Source: Drosophila miranda (taxonomy: Eukaryota > Arthropoda > Insecta > Diptera > Drosophilidae). From it: a stretch of DNA of 64,000 bases. This document shows, piece after piece, positions 48,870-60,808 of the stretch (the stretch's first letter is position 1; the number at the start of each line of letters is the position of its first letter). Under the pieces are notes generated by a model. That model saw only the letters and a program-made list of their open reading frames with translations, was not told the DNA's origin and searched no databases. A program made the position numbers and the translations under genes. The stretch covers positions 32,511,001 through 32,575,000 of the forward strand of contig NC_046675.1 of NCBI RefSeq assembly GCF_003369915.1, given 5' to 3'.

Positions 48870-51040
48870 TTAGCGATTAGCATAGTAACCATGACCATGG
48901 TTACCCATGAACTCCGTCCAACGTTGTGCGTCCAGGGGATCCAGCTCGGAGCAGACCTCGCCCGGCCGCAGCGATCGGCAGGTGCAGGTGATCCCAATGC
49001 GGGTCACAATCAACTGCGACTCGTACTTGGGCAGAGCGGGCTCCGAGTCCACCAGCCGCTCGTTGAGGCACTGCTTGAGGAACTGTTTGCGCAAAACGCG
49101 CAAATTATCGATGGTATAGCCTGCCAGATAGACAATAACAATACACAGATTTCACTTTCTTTCCTATGCTCACACTTTAATAGGCGCTGATCTTCTCCTC
49201 CACGCAGCTGAGATCCTGGGGGGGAGAACAGCGGCGGATAGGCCTCCGATTCGCGTATGTTGAGTACAAAAGCAAAGTCCAGTGACGAACTGGCATTGAC
49301 CAGGGCCTTCAGCAGCACCCCAGTTGAGGAAATGGAGGCCAAATACCAATCGGACTCCTCTCCTCCTCCCTCCTCACCGGCCGCTGTGGTGGCCCTGGAG
49401 GAGGTCTCCTTGCGTCGCTGAAGCTGCTCCCTGGCCAGCAGATTCTTCAGCAGCTTCGGGTGCTTGAGCGGCGACTGCTTGCCGGCTGGAGCTGGCCGCT
49501 GTGTGCGATTCAGCTGCACCTCCAGATCGTCGGTGCTGAAGAGCACCGCTCCTGGCGGCTCAATGTGTTTATTGCGGCACTGGATCTGCCAGTGCAGGAA
49601 GAAGTCTCCCCCGAAGCTCTGCGAAATGGAGACTCCTCCGAGGAGACTGTTCGCCCCACCGGCATCCGTCATCATGGCGTTGAGCAGGGGCTGTCCTGTG
49701 CGTCCATCCAGGATGGTTGTCTGCGAGTAGTAGTAGACGGGGAAGCCCGGTCCCGAGTTGTACTTGACCATGAAATCGGTGACATTGTCGTGGTTGAAGT
49801 GGCCCGGCACGATGGCACTCACGCACTCGCTGGCGGGGAAGGTGTAGTTCCACATGACGCTGTAGTTGGCCCCGTTGAAGGCGTAGACGGTGCTGTTGAA
49901 GGCGGCCACCACCACATCGGAGATCGGTGAGGACGGCAGGGACCATCAGACCCGATCCCGGCTGCTGGTAGAGCGGCGTGAAATGCTTCTCACTCGTGTG
50001 GGCCATCAACGAGTGCAGGCGGAGGGAGTAGACTCCTCCGGGTGTGTTCTGGCGGTGCCGTCCGCCTGGGTGAGCAGTTGGATGGGCACGAACATCTCCT
50101 CGCGGTAGGGCGTGGGGATGCTGCGGATCGCCTTGCCCGTCTTCCCGGAGATCAGCTTGATGTGCCTCGCCTTGGACTCTTCGCGCTCCTCCACATGGGC
50201 GGCAATCAGCTCGGGAACTCCATCGCTATCCAGATCGCGAAGGACATTGATCGTATAGAGATCCATAACGATGGGGGAATTGGCCTCCACCTCGAGCTCA
50301 CGGAAGTGCCAGATGACCGAGCCAGTGCGTCCATTGATGGCATAAATAATCTAACAAAAGGGATTTCCGGTAAGGATTCAGGCACGAAAAGGATTTAATA
50401 ATGCTCACCCCCAGTCTTCCAGCTGCCACACAGTCCGTGCCGCCATCCCCGTCAACATCGGCGCTGCAGTGCAGCGAGAAGACATTGGCCACGCTCCAGG
50501 ACTGCCACAGAATGGAGCCATCCCTGCCATTAAGGGCCACCACACCGCCCTCGCAGGGAACCTCGTCCTCGCCCTGGGAGGCCTTGCATCTGGGCAGGGG
50601 TATGCCCTCGTAGTGGATGTTGTCGTCCACGCCATAGCCAAAGATCACATCCTGGACGCCATCCCCGTTCAGATCCGCCGCTCGCAGCGGACTCTCGCTG
50701 TTCATGCGCGCCAGGCTGCGTGTCCAGCGCTTCTGGACACTGATCTGAGTGCAGGGCACGAACTCGCTGCCCAAACTGCTCCCATAGCCGACGCTGGAGG
50801 AGCCTACCAGCTGGTTGGCGGCGAGGCTGAGCAGAGCACAGATCACGGTCGCCTTCACAGCATAGCAGAAGGGGTCAAAGCCGCGTCCGCAGCGCCGTCG
50901 CTTGTGGAGCTTCATGATGGGAGCGGAGGATCCCGAGCTGGAAACTTAACCCGAGCTGTGTTTGCGCCGTGGCGCCTTTAGGGGGCGCTTCAGGCCCTGC
51001 TCTTTGCTGCGCTAAAGGTGGATACAATGGGTTTATGCAT
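48870..51040 (-). pseudogene. Broken tandem copy of the FAM234-like gene
   Basis: Nearly identical over long stretches to the intact gene at 52594-55725 but disabled many times. Compared with it there is an extra G in a G-run near 49220 and a deletion of about 0.6 kb that removes an intron and parts of two exons near 49420. An in-frame 123-nt deletion lies near 49563. A 17-nt deletion near 49920 and a 25-nt deletion near 50050 each shift the frame. Several deletions near 50790-50850 remove the membrane-proximal region. A TAA replaces TCC near 50947, and the exon with the start codon is absent. About 300 nt (near 49610-49920) are identical to the intact copy, so the duplication is recent or conversion still acts. 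Confidence 0.93.
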
Positions 51041-51794
51041 ATGAATTGTCATAATTTATACATTTTAATCAGACTTTTAGCAATAGAATTACGCTTAATT
51101 TACATCACTGAACCATAAATTTATGCTTATAAAAACCAAATTTGTTATATATATATATAGATCATTCATATCACTATGGCATATTCCAGCGAATATATGT
51201 TTTACATCAGTCGCAGTAAGAATTTTAAATTGCTTTAGCCTTCACTGGCTTTAGTTTCACTCACATAATCACAAACTATCGGGGATTTTAGCTTTTCAAT
51301 AGAACCAAGTGCTAATTTGATCTCGGAAAACTTAATTATAAAACAATGAACACGAACAAGTTTCGGATAGCTACTAAGCAATGCCATTCAAATTTATGGA
51401 AGATTTCAAGCGTAGGGAATGGAAAAAAAATGCATTTCCTACGCTTTAGCACTGTTTAAATTGATTAATGAACTGAAATAAGATTAAACTTGTTTTCTAT
51501 TTGTCACACTCGAATTTTGTAATGTTTATGCAGCAGAAATGTCTTCGCTGGAAGTGCAAGATCCTCGATTTTAAGACAGTCAATTTCGTGTAGTTCCTTT
51601 CGTAACCATTTAAGGCACACTTCTAGTGGGAAACATACAAGTTTTCGGCGAAAAACTCAAAGATCGCCAGAGTTGCATGTTTAAGGGACTTTAAAAAGAC
51701 AAAAACCACACAGTTCACAAGGCTAGTGGGAAAAAACATTATGTGGGAAGGTATAGCTGTCGATCCATATAATTATGAGCTTCACTACGGCCTT
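51041..51794. other. AT-rich spacer between the two duplication units
   Basis: This sequence is unique compared with either duplication unit. On the - strand a 35-codon open stretch (…LKWLRKELHEIDCLKIEDLA…) ends near 51515. It may be another exon of the same PIG-Q gene whose fragment lies just to the right, but I cannot match it. Nothing else is seen. Confidence 0.4.
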
Positions 51795-52181
51795 TTAAAA
51801 TATTGCAGCGGTTACCACGAACCACTGTACGGATAAGCCTTTCTTTTCGACTTTATACAGAACTTTGGTATAACTATGGAAACAATGCGAATGCAATGAA
51901 ACAATTGATATTAAATCTGCAAGAATAGCTATCTGGAATGTAAGCCCCAGGAATGCAAATACTCCAATGGCCAGGAAAACTTGTCGTACTATTGGTTCAA
52001 TCAAATCCAAACACATGGACCACAACTGAATATGATCGAGTATCGAGTCGAGTCTGTGGAGTGTTGCCGGCTTACCCTTGTTCTTTTGGGTGCGTGCGAT
52101 CTCACGCTCGATCTCAGCAATCTTCTCTAGGATGCCCATGGTGTTGTTGCTGACGCGAGTGTCTGTGGGCAGGGCATTCAA
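51795..52181 (-). pseudogene. Chimeric ORF: 128up exon 1 joined to a PIG-Q fragment
   Basis: The reading frame contains the whole duplicated 128up exon 1 (52076..52139, plus 14 upstream codons). It reads through the old donor (GGTAAGCCGG) and continues without a stop into sequence of a GPI1/PIG-Q gene at 51822-52034. The PIG-Q identification rests on blocks H-I-x-L-W, F-x-G-L-T, L-A-D-L-I-S, H-x-x-C-F-x-x-Y and K-K-G-L-S-x-x-W. These fit the conserved core of the subunit Q that helps make GlcNAc-PI, the first GPI-anchor step, at the ER. The piece has two hydrophobic stretches. The frame ends eight codons later. With the duplicated DRE promoter upstream it could be transcribed. It is probably non-functional, but a young chimeric gene is possible. 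Confidence 0.65.
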
Positions 52182-52320
52182 TTAACACAAACACAATTTC
52201 TTTGCCTTGTATTATTTTAGCCAGCAGAGCGGGCTCCCAGGGATGCGGAGTGATTGTGTGGGTGGGTGTGCAGCCCTCGAACAGCTGTTCTTGGTCTGGC
52301 CGCCTGGCAGCTCTGCGAGC

Positions 52321-52328
52321 TATCGATA
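52321..52328. promoter_or_regulatory. Duplicated DRE
   Basis: A perfect TATCGATA in the second copy of the 128up upstream region, about 180 nt upstream of the copied exon-1 ATG. Flanking sequence is nearly identical to 48655-48662. Confidence 0.7.
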
Positions 52329-52593
52329 TCGCTATCGCGCCGTACTTTTGAATTGGATTAATTGTACTTTATTTGTTTAAAAAAACTCATAAAATATACA
52401 CAAATACACATGTAAATACTGTGTTACCATTACAAGAAACCCCACAACACGTAAATTACGATTAATTACAATAGTGACATCGAGACAAATAGAGTGAGAG
52501 AGAGAGAGTTAAAGGAATCGCATTTTGCAGGCCGCGGCGGCCAAAAAAACCAAACCGCAGATGCTGCTTCTACCCGCTCCTGTCCTAATGCGA

Positions 52594-55500
52594 TTAGCGA
52601 TTAGCATAGTAACCATGACCATGATTACCCATGAACTCCGTCCAACGTTGTGCGTCCAGGGGATCCAGCTCGGAGCAGACCTCGCCCGGCTGCAGCGATC
52701 GGCAGGTGCAGGTGATCCCAATGCGGGTCACAATCAACTGCGACTCGTACTTGGGCAGAGCGGGCTCCGAGTCCACCAGCCGCTCGTTGAGGCACTGCTT
52801 GAGGAACTGTTTGCGCAAAACGCGCAAATTATCGATGGTATAGCCTGCAAAATAGAAAATAACAATATACAGATTTCACTTTCTTTCCTATGCTCTCACT
52901 TTTATAGGCGCTGATCTTCTCCTCCACGCAGCTGAGATCCTGGGGGGAGAACAGCGGTGGATAGGCCTCCGATTCGCGTATGTTGAGCACAAAGGCAAAG
53001 TCCAGCGACGAACTGGCATTGCCCAGGGCCTTCAGCAGCACCCCAGTTGAGGAAATGGAGGCCAAATACCAATCGGACTCCTCTGATCCTCCCTCCTCGC
53101 CGGCCGCTGTGGTGGCCCTGGAGGAGGTCTCTTCGCGTCGCTGACGCTTGCGTCGCCGACGGCTCTTCTGGGCCGCCACCGCCGCCGCCTCTACGGCCTG
53201 CTCCCTGGCCTCGTTGTCCAGCTCCAGATCCCAAAGGCTGAGCGGCGACTGGGCGGACAGCGGCAGACTGGTGGTGGGGGTGCTAGTGGTGCTTGTGCTG
53301 TCGAGGCTGCCGCTGCGCACGTCCCGATTGCTGCCGCTAGGATATTTGCTGCGCAAATGGATGGGACGATCGTTCTCCATCAGCTGAGGCACTTCGTCGT
53401 TGTACACCATCTCGTACTCCTCCGGCACGCGCATCGGATTTGGGCTATCTGGCGGCAGTGGCAGTGGCATCTGCCCGTAGTCCTTCTGCGGGGTGTGGTG
53501 AGTGAACTCAATGGAATCTGCCTGTATTTGAATAATCAATCTGTATACTTACAAACTCCTTGGGATAGACACCGCCCCCGAAGGGGGGAATCTCGTTAGG
53601 CAACAGCTCCTGTAGCTGCTGATCCAACAGCGGATTGTGCTTGTGATGCTTGCGCTTCACCGTCTGCTCCGCCTCAGCCACTTGGCGCAGGAGCTGCTCC
53701 CGATTGGCCAGCAGCTTCTTGAGCAGCTTCGGGTGCTTGAGCGGTGACTGCTTGCCGGCTGGAGCCGGCCGTTGTGTGCGATTCAGCTGCACCTCCAGAT
53801 CATCGGTGCTGAAGAGCACCGCTCCTGGCGGCTCAATGTGTCGGGCGATCGCGTAGAGCTTCAGCACCGTGGATTCATTGTAGCGAAGGCGACAGGTGTC
53901 CGCCCGGGCCTGCAGGATGATGTCGCTGTCCGGCACGAACTCGTAGGCATCCCGGGCATTGGGTTTATTGCGGCACTGGATCTGCCAGTGCAGGAAGAAG
54001 TCTCCCCCGAAGCTCTGCGAAATGGAGACTCCTCCGAGGAGACTGTTCGCCCCACCGGCATCCGTCATCATGGCGTTGAGCAGGGGCTGTCCTGTGCGTC
54101 CATCCAGGATGGTTGTCTGCGAGTAGTAGTAGACGGGGAAGCCCGGTCCCGAGTTGTACTTGACCATGAAATCGGTGACATTGTCGTGGTTGAAGTGGCC
54201 CGGCACGATGGCACTCACGCACTCGCTGGCGGGGAAGGTGTAGTTCCACATGACGCTGTAGTTGGCCCCGTTGAAGGCGTAGACGGTGCTGTTGAAGGCG
54301 GCCACCACCACATCGGAGGTGCCGTCCCCATTGAGATCGGTGAGGACGGCAGGGACCATCAGACCCGATCCCGGCTGCTGGTAGAGCGGCGTGAAATGCT
54401 TCTCACTCGTGTGGGCCATCAACGAGTGCAGGCGGAGGGAGTAGACTCCTCCGGGTGTGTTCTGGCCACCCGTGAGGATCAGCAGGACATCGGTGCCGTC
54501 CGCCTGGGTGAGCAGTTGGATGGGCACGAACATCTCCTCGCGGTAGGGCGTGGGGATGCTGCGGATCACCTTGCCCGTCTTCCCGGAGATCAGCTTGATG
54601 TGCCCCGCCTTGGACTCTTCGCGCTCCTCCAGATGGGCGGCAATCAGCTCGGGAACTGCATCGCCATCCAGATCGCGAAGGACATTGATCGTATAGAGAT
54701 CCATGACGATGGGGGAGTTGGTCTCGACCTCGAGCTCACGGAAGTGCCAGATGACCGAGCCAGTGCGTCCATTGATGGCATAAATCATCTAACAAAAGGA
54801 ATTTGCGGTAAGGATTCAGCCACTAAAAGACTTTAATAATTCTCACCCCCAGTCTTCCAGCTGCCACACAGTCCGTGCCGCCATCCCCGTCCACATCGGC
54901 GCTGCAGTGCAGCGAGAAGACATTGGCCACGCTCCAGGACTGCCACAGAATGGAGCCATCCCTGCCATTAAGGGCCACCACACCGCCCTCGCAGGGAACC
55001 TCGTCCTCGCCCTGGGAGGCCTTGCATCTGGGCAGGGGTATGCCCTCGTAGTGGATGTTGTCGTCCACGCCATAGCCAAAGATCACATCCTGGACGCCAT
55101 CCCCGTTCAGATCCGCCGCTCGCAGCGGACTCTCGCTGTTCATGCGCGCCAGGCTGCGTGTCCAGCGCTTCTGGACACTGATCTGCGTGCAGGGCACGAA
55201 CTCGCTGCCCAAACTGCTCCCATACCCTATGCTGGAGGAGGCGCCAGCGGCACCGGCGGCAGAGATGCCCGCCAGCTGGTTGGGATCCTCGCGCCACCAG
55301 TGGCGGATCCTCTGCAGCGGCAGGGGGAAGAGCGTGAGCATGAGGGCGGCGAGGCTGAGCAGAGCACAGATCACGGTGAAGGCGGCCAGCGCATAGCAGA
55401 AGGGCTCGCAGCAGCGGCCGCAGCGTCGTCGCTTGTGCAGCTTCATGATGGGAGCGGAGGATCCCGAGCTGGAAACGGAACCCGAGCTGTGTTTGCGTCG

Positions 55501-55725
55501 TGGCGCCATCAGGGGGCGTTTCAGGCCCTGCTCTTCGCTGCGCTAAAGGTGGATACAATGGGTTTATTATGGATGCATATGTGTGCCGTGGATGATCCTT
55601 ACCTTGGCCGAGCGGGCATCCTTGATGAACACCTCATCGTCCACATCGTCGCTGATGTCCTCATCGATGGAAGAGTCCCGTATGGCGATGCGCTTTGACG
55701 GCACATATGGTCGCAGTTTGATCAT
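52594..55725 (-). CDS. FAM234/ITFG3-like type II membrane protein
   Basis: Five coding exons in order of transcription: 55603..55725, 54847..55542, 53553..54788, 52900..53521, 52594..52844, giving 975 residues. The order is an acidic N-terminus, a basic stretch (KLHKRRRCGR), one membrane helix at about 90-115, and a large extracellular part. That part has FG-GAP/integrin-alpha-like calcium loops: DLNGDGVQD, DVDGDGGTD, DLDGDAVPE, DLNGDGTSD. Several N-x-S/T sequons follow. A low-complexity segment with RRRRKRQRR precedes the conserved C-terminal part. This fits FAM234 (ITFG3), whose role is poorly known; in flies CG7739 is a likely ortholog. A further acceptor at 55759 shows a 5' UTR intron. 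The gene is the intact member of the tandem duplication and keeps the start exon that the broken copy lost. Confidence 0.88.
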
Positions 55726-55758
55726 CTTGTCGATCGCGTTCGAGGACTCTCGCTGCGC

Positions 55759-58700
55759 CTGGAAGTATGCAACAGTCGATGGTCGCGTTTAAGGGAATTT
55801 CTGTACAGTTATTAATGCATTTTGTTATCCTCTTTTTTTGGCCAAGCAACAGCAGGAAAAACTGCAGTCAGTGCGCGTCCTGCGGGTCGTGTAAAAATCG
55901 ATGGCGACGTCACCAGCTTCGGGCTCAGCTGGTTTTTGGTTTTTGGATTTCGGCGCAGGCGCATCGCAAGGCGAACGGGCCACCCCACTCTCTCACTGCC
56001 TCCCAGGCACACGCACACACACACTTCCACGCAGATAAGGGAGAGAACTGCACGGGCAGGGTATGATACGGATCAGGTAGGGCATTCAGTCTACAAAGGG
56101 TTCCGCTCTCTGAAGAAACTTGTATAATGAAACCCAGGAAGGGAGGCCCAACCCCACCCTTCGTTTGATTGTACCCTGGAACCGCACACGTGTTGGCCAA
56201 CGGCTACAGGTTTTGTTTGTCAACATTGCTGACGCCCACCTGGACGCCACGCGGTCTCCCTCTCTCAAGAGAGAGCCTCCCTTTCTCTCTGATGGCAACT
56301 GTTGCTTGGCTGGGGGTGTGGGCCCCTCAGACCCTACGCCACCCTCACAACCCGGCTGGCAACTCCCTTATTAACATTGTCAAAGCGGTTCAATGTCCTC
56401 CGCTTTGGGGCCTTTTCATGAATGAAGTAGAGGGTAGGACAGACAGGAGTTGGAGAGAGTGAGTCTTAAAGAGAGAGAGTGGGTGGGTGGGTTTTTCATT
56501 CAGCAAACTTCCGCATATTGGGGGGGAGTAAATGTGGGTCACAGCCTTCTGTGGGGCACTGGTGTGTTTGCGATTCAAGTTGCTTATTCATTTTTAAGCC
56601 ATTTTGTCTGCGGTTCTATGGCCACTGGCCAGGAAATGAGATGACAGAGAGATTGGAAAGGCTGACGGCAAGAGACGTTGTTCAACACTGTTTGAGAGCT
56701 ATCGATGATCGATAGACCAGTTGTTAGATTAAATTACCTCTAGCATGATTAAAACCACACAATCTTCCTCAGCTCCATATTTTCCAACTTTGTACATCTT
56801 GAAATCTCCGATCTTCTGTGATTTCCGCTTGAGTGGAGCTGAATCGCCGTGCCAGGCCTTGGGGCCTGCTCCTTGTCTTACTTTTTCTTAATAATTTCCA
56901 CGACCTTGCCTCAATTGACGTCACTAGAACCACTATAGTATTACAAAAAATACATTTTCCCGCAGCAGAATCTATTTCAATAATGTTTTTTTGTTCATAC
57001 ATAATATATTTTTCACAAATTCTGTTTTATGACGTAGCCGCTGTCAAAAGCCAAAAACACAAGTGAAAAAAATCTCCCTCTCTTTTCAAATTGAAAGTGC
57101 GCCAAAAACCTTTTGCGAAAAATCCACAGCTCCGGCGGCTTCGGCTACGGCTACGGGTGCTGGTGCTGCCCTCAGCAGAAACTTAAGAGCACCACTTAGT
57201 GGTGCAGCAGCAGGACGCCGGGGCAACGTCTCGTCTCTGTGAAAGGCGTGCACGAGCCTGAGCACTCAGGTCGGTTCGGTGGGGGTCCAAGCTCGACTGC
57301 ATTCGAATAAACTATAGAAAAATCAGCGGCTTTTTATAGCCATCTCCCCATCTATAGAGAGCTGGGGGTCTGTGGGTGCTTAAGTGTGTTATTATCGCAT
57401 CAGAGATAATTTAATAACGACGAGTCCTTCTGCTTCTTGTGCCGCCTGTGTGTCGGAGGCCAGAAACAGAAAGGATGCGATGCAACGTGTAGCTGTGCCG
57501 TTTGAAGAGTGTTGCGGCAAGGCGTTGAGTGTTTGGCAAAGGCCCTCCCCGCCACCCGAATGAGAGGCAGCCAGGGACCTCTATAGGCTATACAGCCATA
57601 CATGTCTCTAGTGGGGCGACAACTGCTTCAAGGTTAGGGCAGGAAGGCAGGCAATCATCACCCCCCCCCTTCCTCCCCAACAGGTATTCCCAGGGTGAAG
57701 AGTATCTATTTATCTACATGCGAGTATATTTTCTTTGGTAATTTCTATATACGGATTGGATAAAAAGAAGCCATTTTCTATGGATGAAAGTGGAAGGTCT
57801 CTAAGGTATCCTCTTGGATATCCAGAGGTTTCTACTGAGAGAACGAAGCGATGAAACCCTTTTAGATTGCCTAATAGATAGATGGATACTATGTATTGTA
57901 CTATGTACTATCCTAACTTTCACTTAAATGTGCTGTCCATCATATGAGCATAGGGAGCTCACGTATTCTATAATTACTGATTAAAAACTTATATTTATAA
58001 ATCTTTTATTCATAGATCTTAGATATCTGATTTTTCTAGCTTGTTCTCTTCTTTTTTTCCCCTCTTTCCATTCCATTTCTTCAGTAAAACTCTCTATATA
58101 GAAAATAAGCAAGATAAAAACTCTAAAGCTAGAACTCTTAAATGCTTAAACCCCTATGATACACCCCTACCTTTCCATTCTACACCACTCTTCTTCCCCC
58201 CTAACGAACTGTACTCCCATCAGCTTTGGTATTCCCCCCTTTGGCCACTCAACCAAAGCTCTTTTGTCATCTCATTAAACTTGATTTTCCAGGCTTGATT
58301 TTCCTCTCTCTCCCTCTTTTATTTTCCCTCTGATTTGTGCATTCCGTCGTGTGACGTCAGGCGGTGGGGGCAGGGGCCGGGAGGGTTCATTGGATTACCG
58401 TTGTGCCGTTGCATTCATTAGCCGCCATGTGGACAGGGGTCCCCAAGTGTCTGCTCACTTATGCCCCCCTCCCACATCCATCCCTCCCTCCCTTGCAACA
58501 TTTTCGCTGCGACAAATGGGCCACTCCTTGGGGCAGCACTTGACAAGTTGCGGAAGGACCTCTAACAAGGCCCCAATGGATTGGAAAAAATCACAAAAAC
58601 TTAAGCAACGAAAGTGTGAACGAAATACAAAAAGATTCAAACCCGAGACGGGCCGAAGGAGGGAAATCTATGAGAATTTCCCCGAATTAAATATTGCCTC

Positions 58701-60808
58701 AAATCGATAGACAAATGAAGGTCCTGGCCATGCATCATGTGGCGGGATGTCGATGACGACAGAGCACCCCCAGTGCAGAGCAGAGCAGAGCAGGGCACGG
58801 ATTATGTGGCAAACGGAGGCAATGCCAAAGCACTCGAGGAAATTATGTTAAGTGACTGAAGGCAAGACAAACAGACGACGACGACGAGGCAGAAGGATAT
58901 TTGCCTGTGTCCTATATATATCGTAGTAGTAGATACACACGCCCATACATATAGTCGCCTCCATTGTCACTCGGATATATGCAGCATCCTGTCTTTAGTT
59001 CCTTGTTTTTCCTCCCGATATTAAAGTATACAACATAATTTTCCAGCGGGCTTTCACTTTTGTTTTTCCCAACGAAACCGCAGTCTGAAAAAGAACGAAC
59101 CCCCGCTGCACACGCACACACACATACACACACAGGACATCATCGTCAAGCATCCTGCCTGACATCCTTCGGTTGGTTCGCGTTAGCCGCTGCAACGCTT
59201 TTAAATTCAAATCGGAGGCGCCTCCAACTGTCAGTTGCCAGCGAAAGTTCGAACTGCAAAGACGTTCAGATCGGAACAAAAAACAAAAACTAAAAAAGGA
59301 AAAATCTTTAAAAATTCTTTAAAATTAAATAAATATTTATTTATTTATATATAAATATTTGTCTCAATATTTATTCGTGCAAAAATTGATATTTCAAAAG
59401 TGTTAAATTAATGGAAAAAATTGGTGTTTCAAATATATCCAAGAGATTGACGAGCTGATGGTTATGCAATCGCTCGGAAGATTCTAGAAATCTAGCAAGA
59501 ATTCAGTGCTTCAGAAACCCAGAAGAAGGTTTTGAGGGGAAACAAGAACCATCTCCATCTATTGATTGTGTAAGAACATTTTGAAGAAACTTGTATCTAT
59601 TGAAAATGGCAAGAGTAACCCCTGCTTAAAACCCCAGCACGTCTTTTTCTGTCCCACAATATGGAGGAGTGTTTAAGGATCCTTAAGATTTTATTAATTT
59701 TTAAAGAAAATCTTAGCTTTTGATTTTAAATAGTTATAAAATTGATAAATTAACGCCATAAAACTAAGTAGTCCTCTTTTAAAGATCTTTGAGAAAAAAA
59801 TGTCTGTTTAATTTAAAAAAAGTCCAATATTTTCTGCCTATTGATTTGGGGTTTGAATTCGTACAATCCTGAATCTTCAGCTCATAAAATAAATTTCAAA
59901 TGAATTAAAGGAAAATTAATCGAAGAATTTTTCACATTTTCCTATAATTCAATACTTACCCTTTAAAGAGTTTTCCCCCGTAATATTTTTATACTTTCGT
60001 TTTTATTTTCTTAGATTAAAAACCCTACTCTTCATGACGTGATTTTCTATAAAATTTTTCTCTGAGTTTTTCCACAATTAAATGATGAAAATCTGTCCAA
60101 AAATTCTATTCAAATCCAGTAAAAATGACTCATTTATGATTCTTTAAGTTGTCCCCAATTTCCCGCAATAAAAAACTAAAACAAGAAAACCCCTTCCCAA
60201 AACCCGAGCACGAGTCCTACCTCTGACAATTGTCCTTGTCTAATGGGGGGCTGCTCCTCTATATTGCATTGGCGGTGATTCCTCTTTCATTGCTTCCCGC
60301 TTGCTCTGCCCCTCCTCCACCGCATCATCGAGGCGCATAAAAAGGCGCATGGGCCACTTAAGGAGCGGCGGCAGTGCCCGTGCCCCCTCCCACCCCTGCT
60401 TCTACCCTGGTTAGCCTTCGAGTGGCTTTAATTGTGATTTAAGACGGGTATTGTGCGGCAAGAGAGAGACCGAGAGGGACAGGTACTGCCTGCCTGCCAG
60501 GGTTGCCATCCATCCCAGCCAATGCCGAGGCCGATTTACTGTCCTTTTGGTCCTTTGTTATATTTTTATTTACTTGGGCAAGCAGCATAATTGTTGCTAC
60601 TTTTCACGTGTCAATCGCTCTCGAATCTCGAATGTCGAATGTCGATTGTCAAGGACGGAGGACCCTTCGATAGGGTGCCTTCGTCTTTGATCCTTTGCGA
60701 AGGCGAAGGTCAATGAAATATCCGATTTACGTATCAATACCTACCGTCTTTTGTCTTTTGCCACCTACTGTACACACACAGGAAGCACCCTGAGAGAGGC
60801 TCAGAGAA
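55759..60808. other. Intergenic region before the channel gene
   Basis: No coding gene is supportable over this ~5 kb. It should hold the 5' leader and promoter of the FAM234-like gene on the left, and leader exons of the channel gene on the right. Notable points are an imperfect palindrome CTATCGATGATCGATAG (56697-56713), which has two DREF/BEAF-like CGATA half sites. There are GA- and C-rich runs at 56260-56480 and 57655-57680, and an AC repeat near 59107-59133. Several 60-120-codon frames near 58351-58710 and 56120-56460 have no start context or splice partners. Confidence 0.5.
56697..56713. promoter_or_regulatory. Paired CGATA sites (DREF/BEAF-32-like)
   Basis: Two inverted CGATA/TATCG half sites in 17 nt. 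Such clusters bind DREF or the boundary protein BEAF-32. No transcript start could be tied to it, so a boundary role between the FAM234 and channel domains is only a suggestion. Confidence 0.35.

Noticed and set aside
53772-54836. 354-codon open frame on + across the FAM234-like gene
   Set aside because: Antisense shadow of a real GC-rich coding exon; the - strand frame has FG-GAP motifs and matching splice sites.
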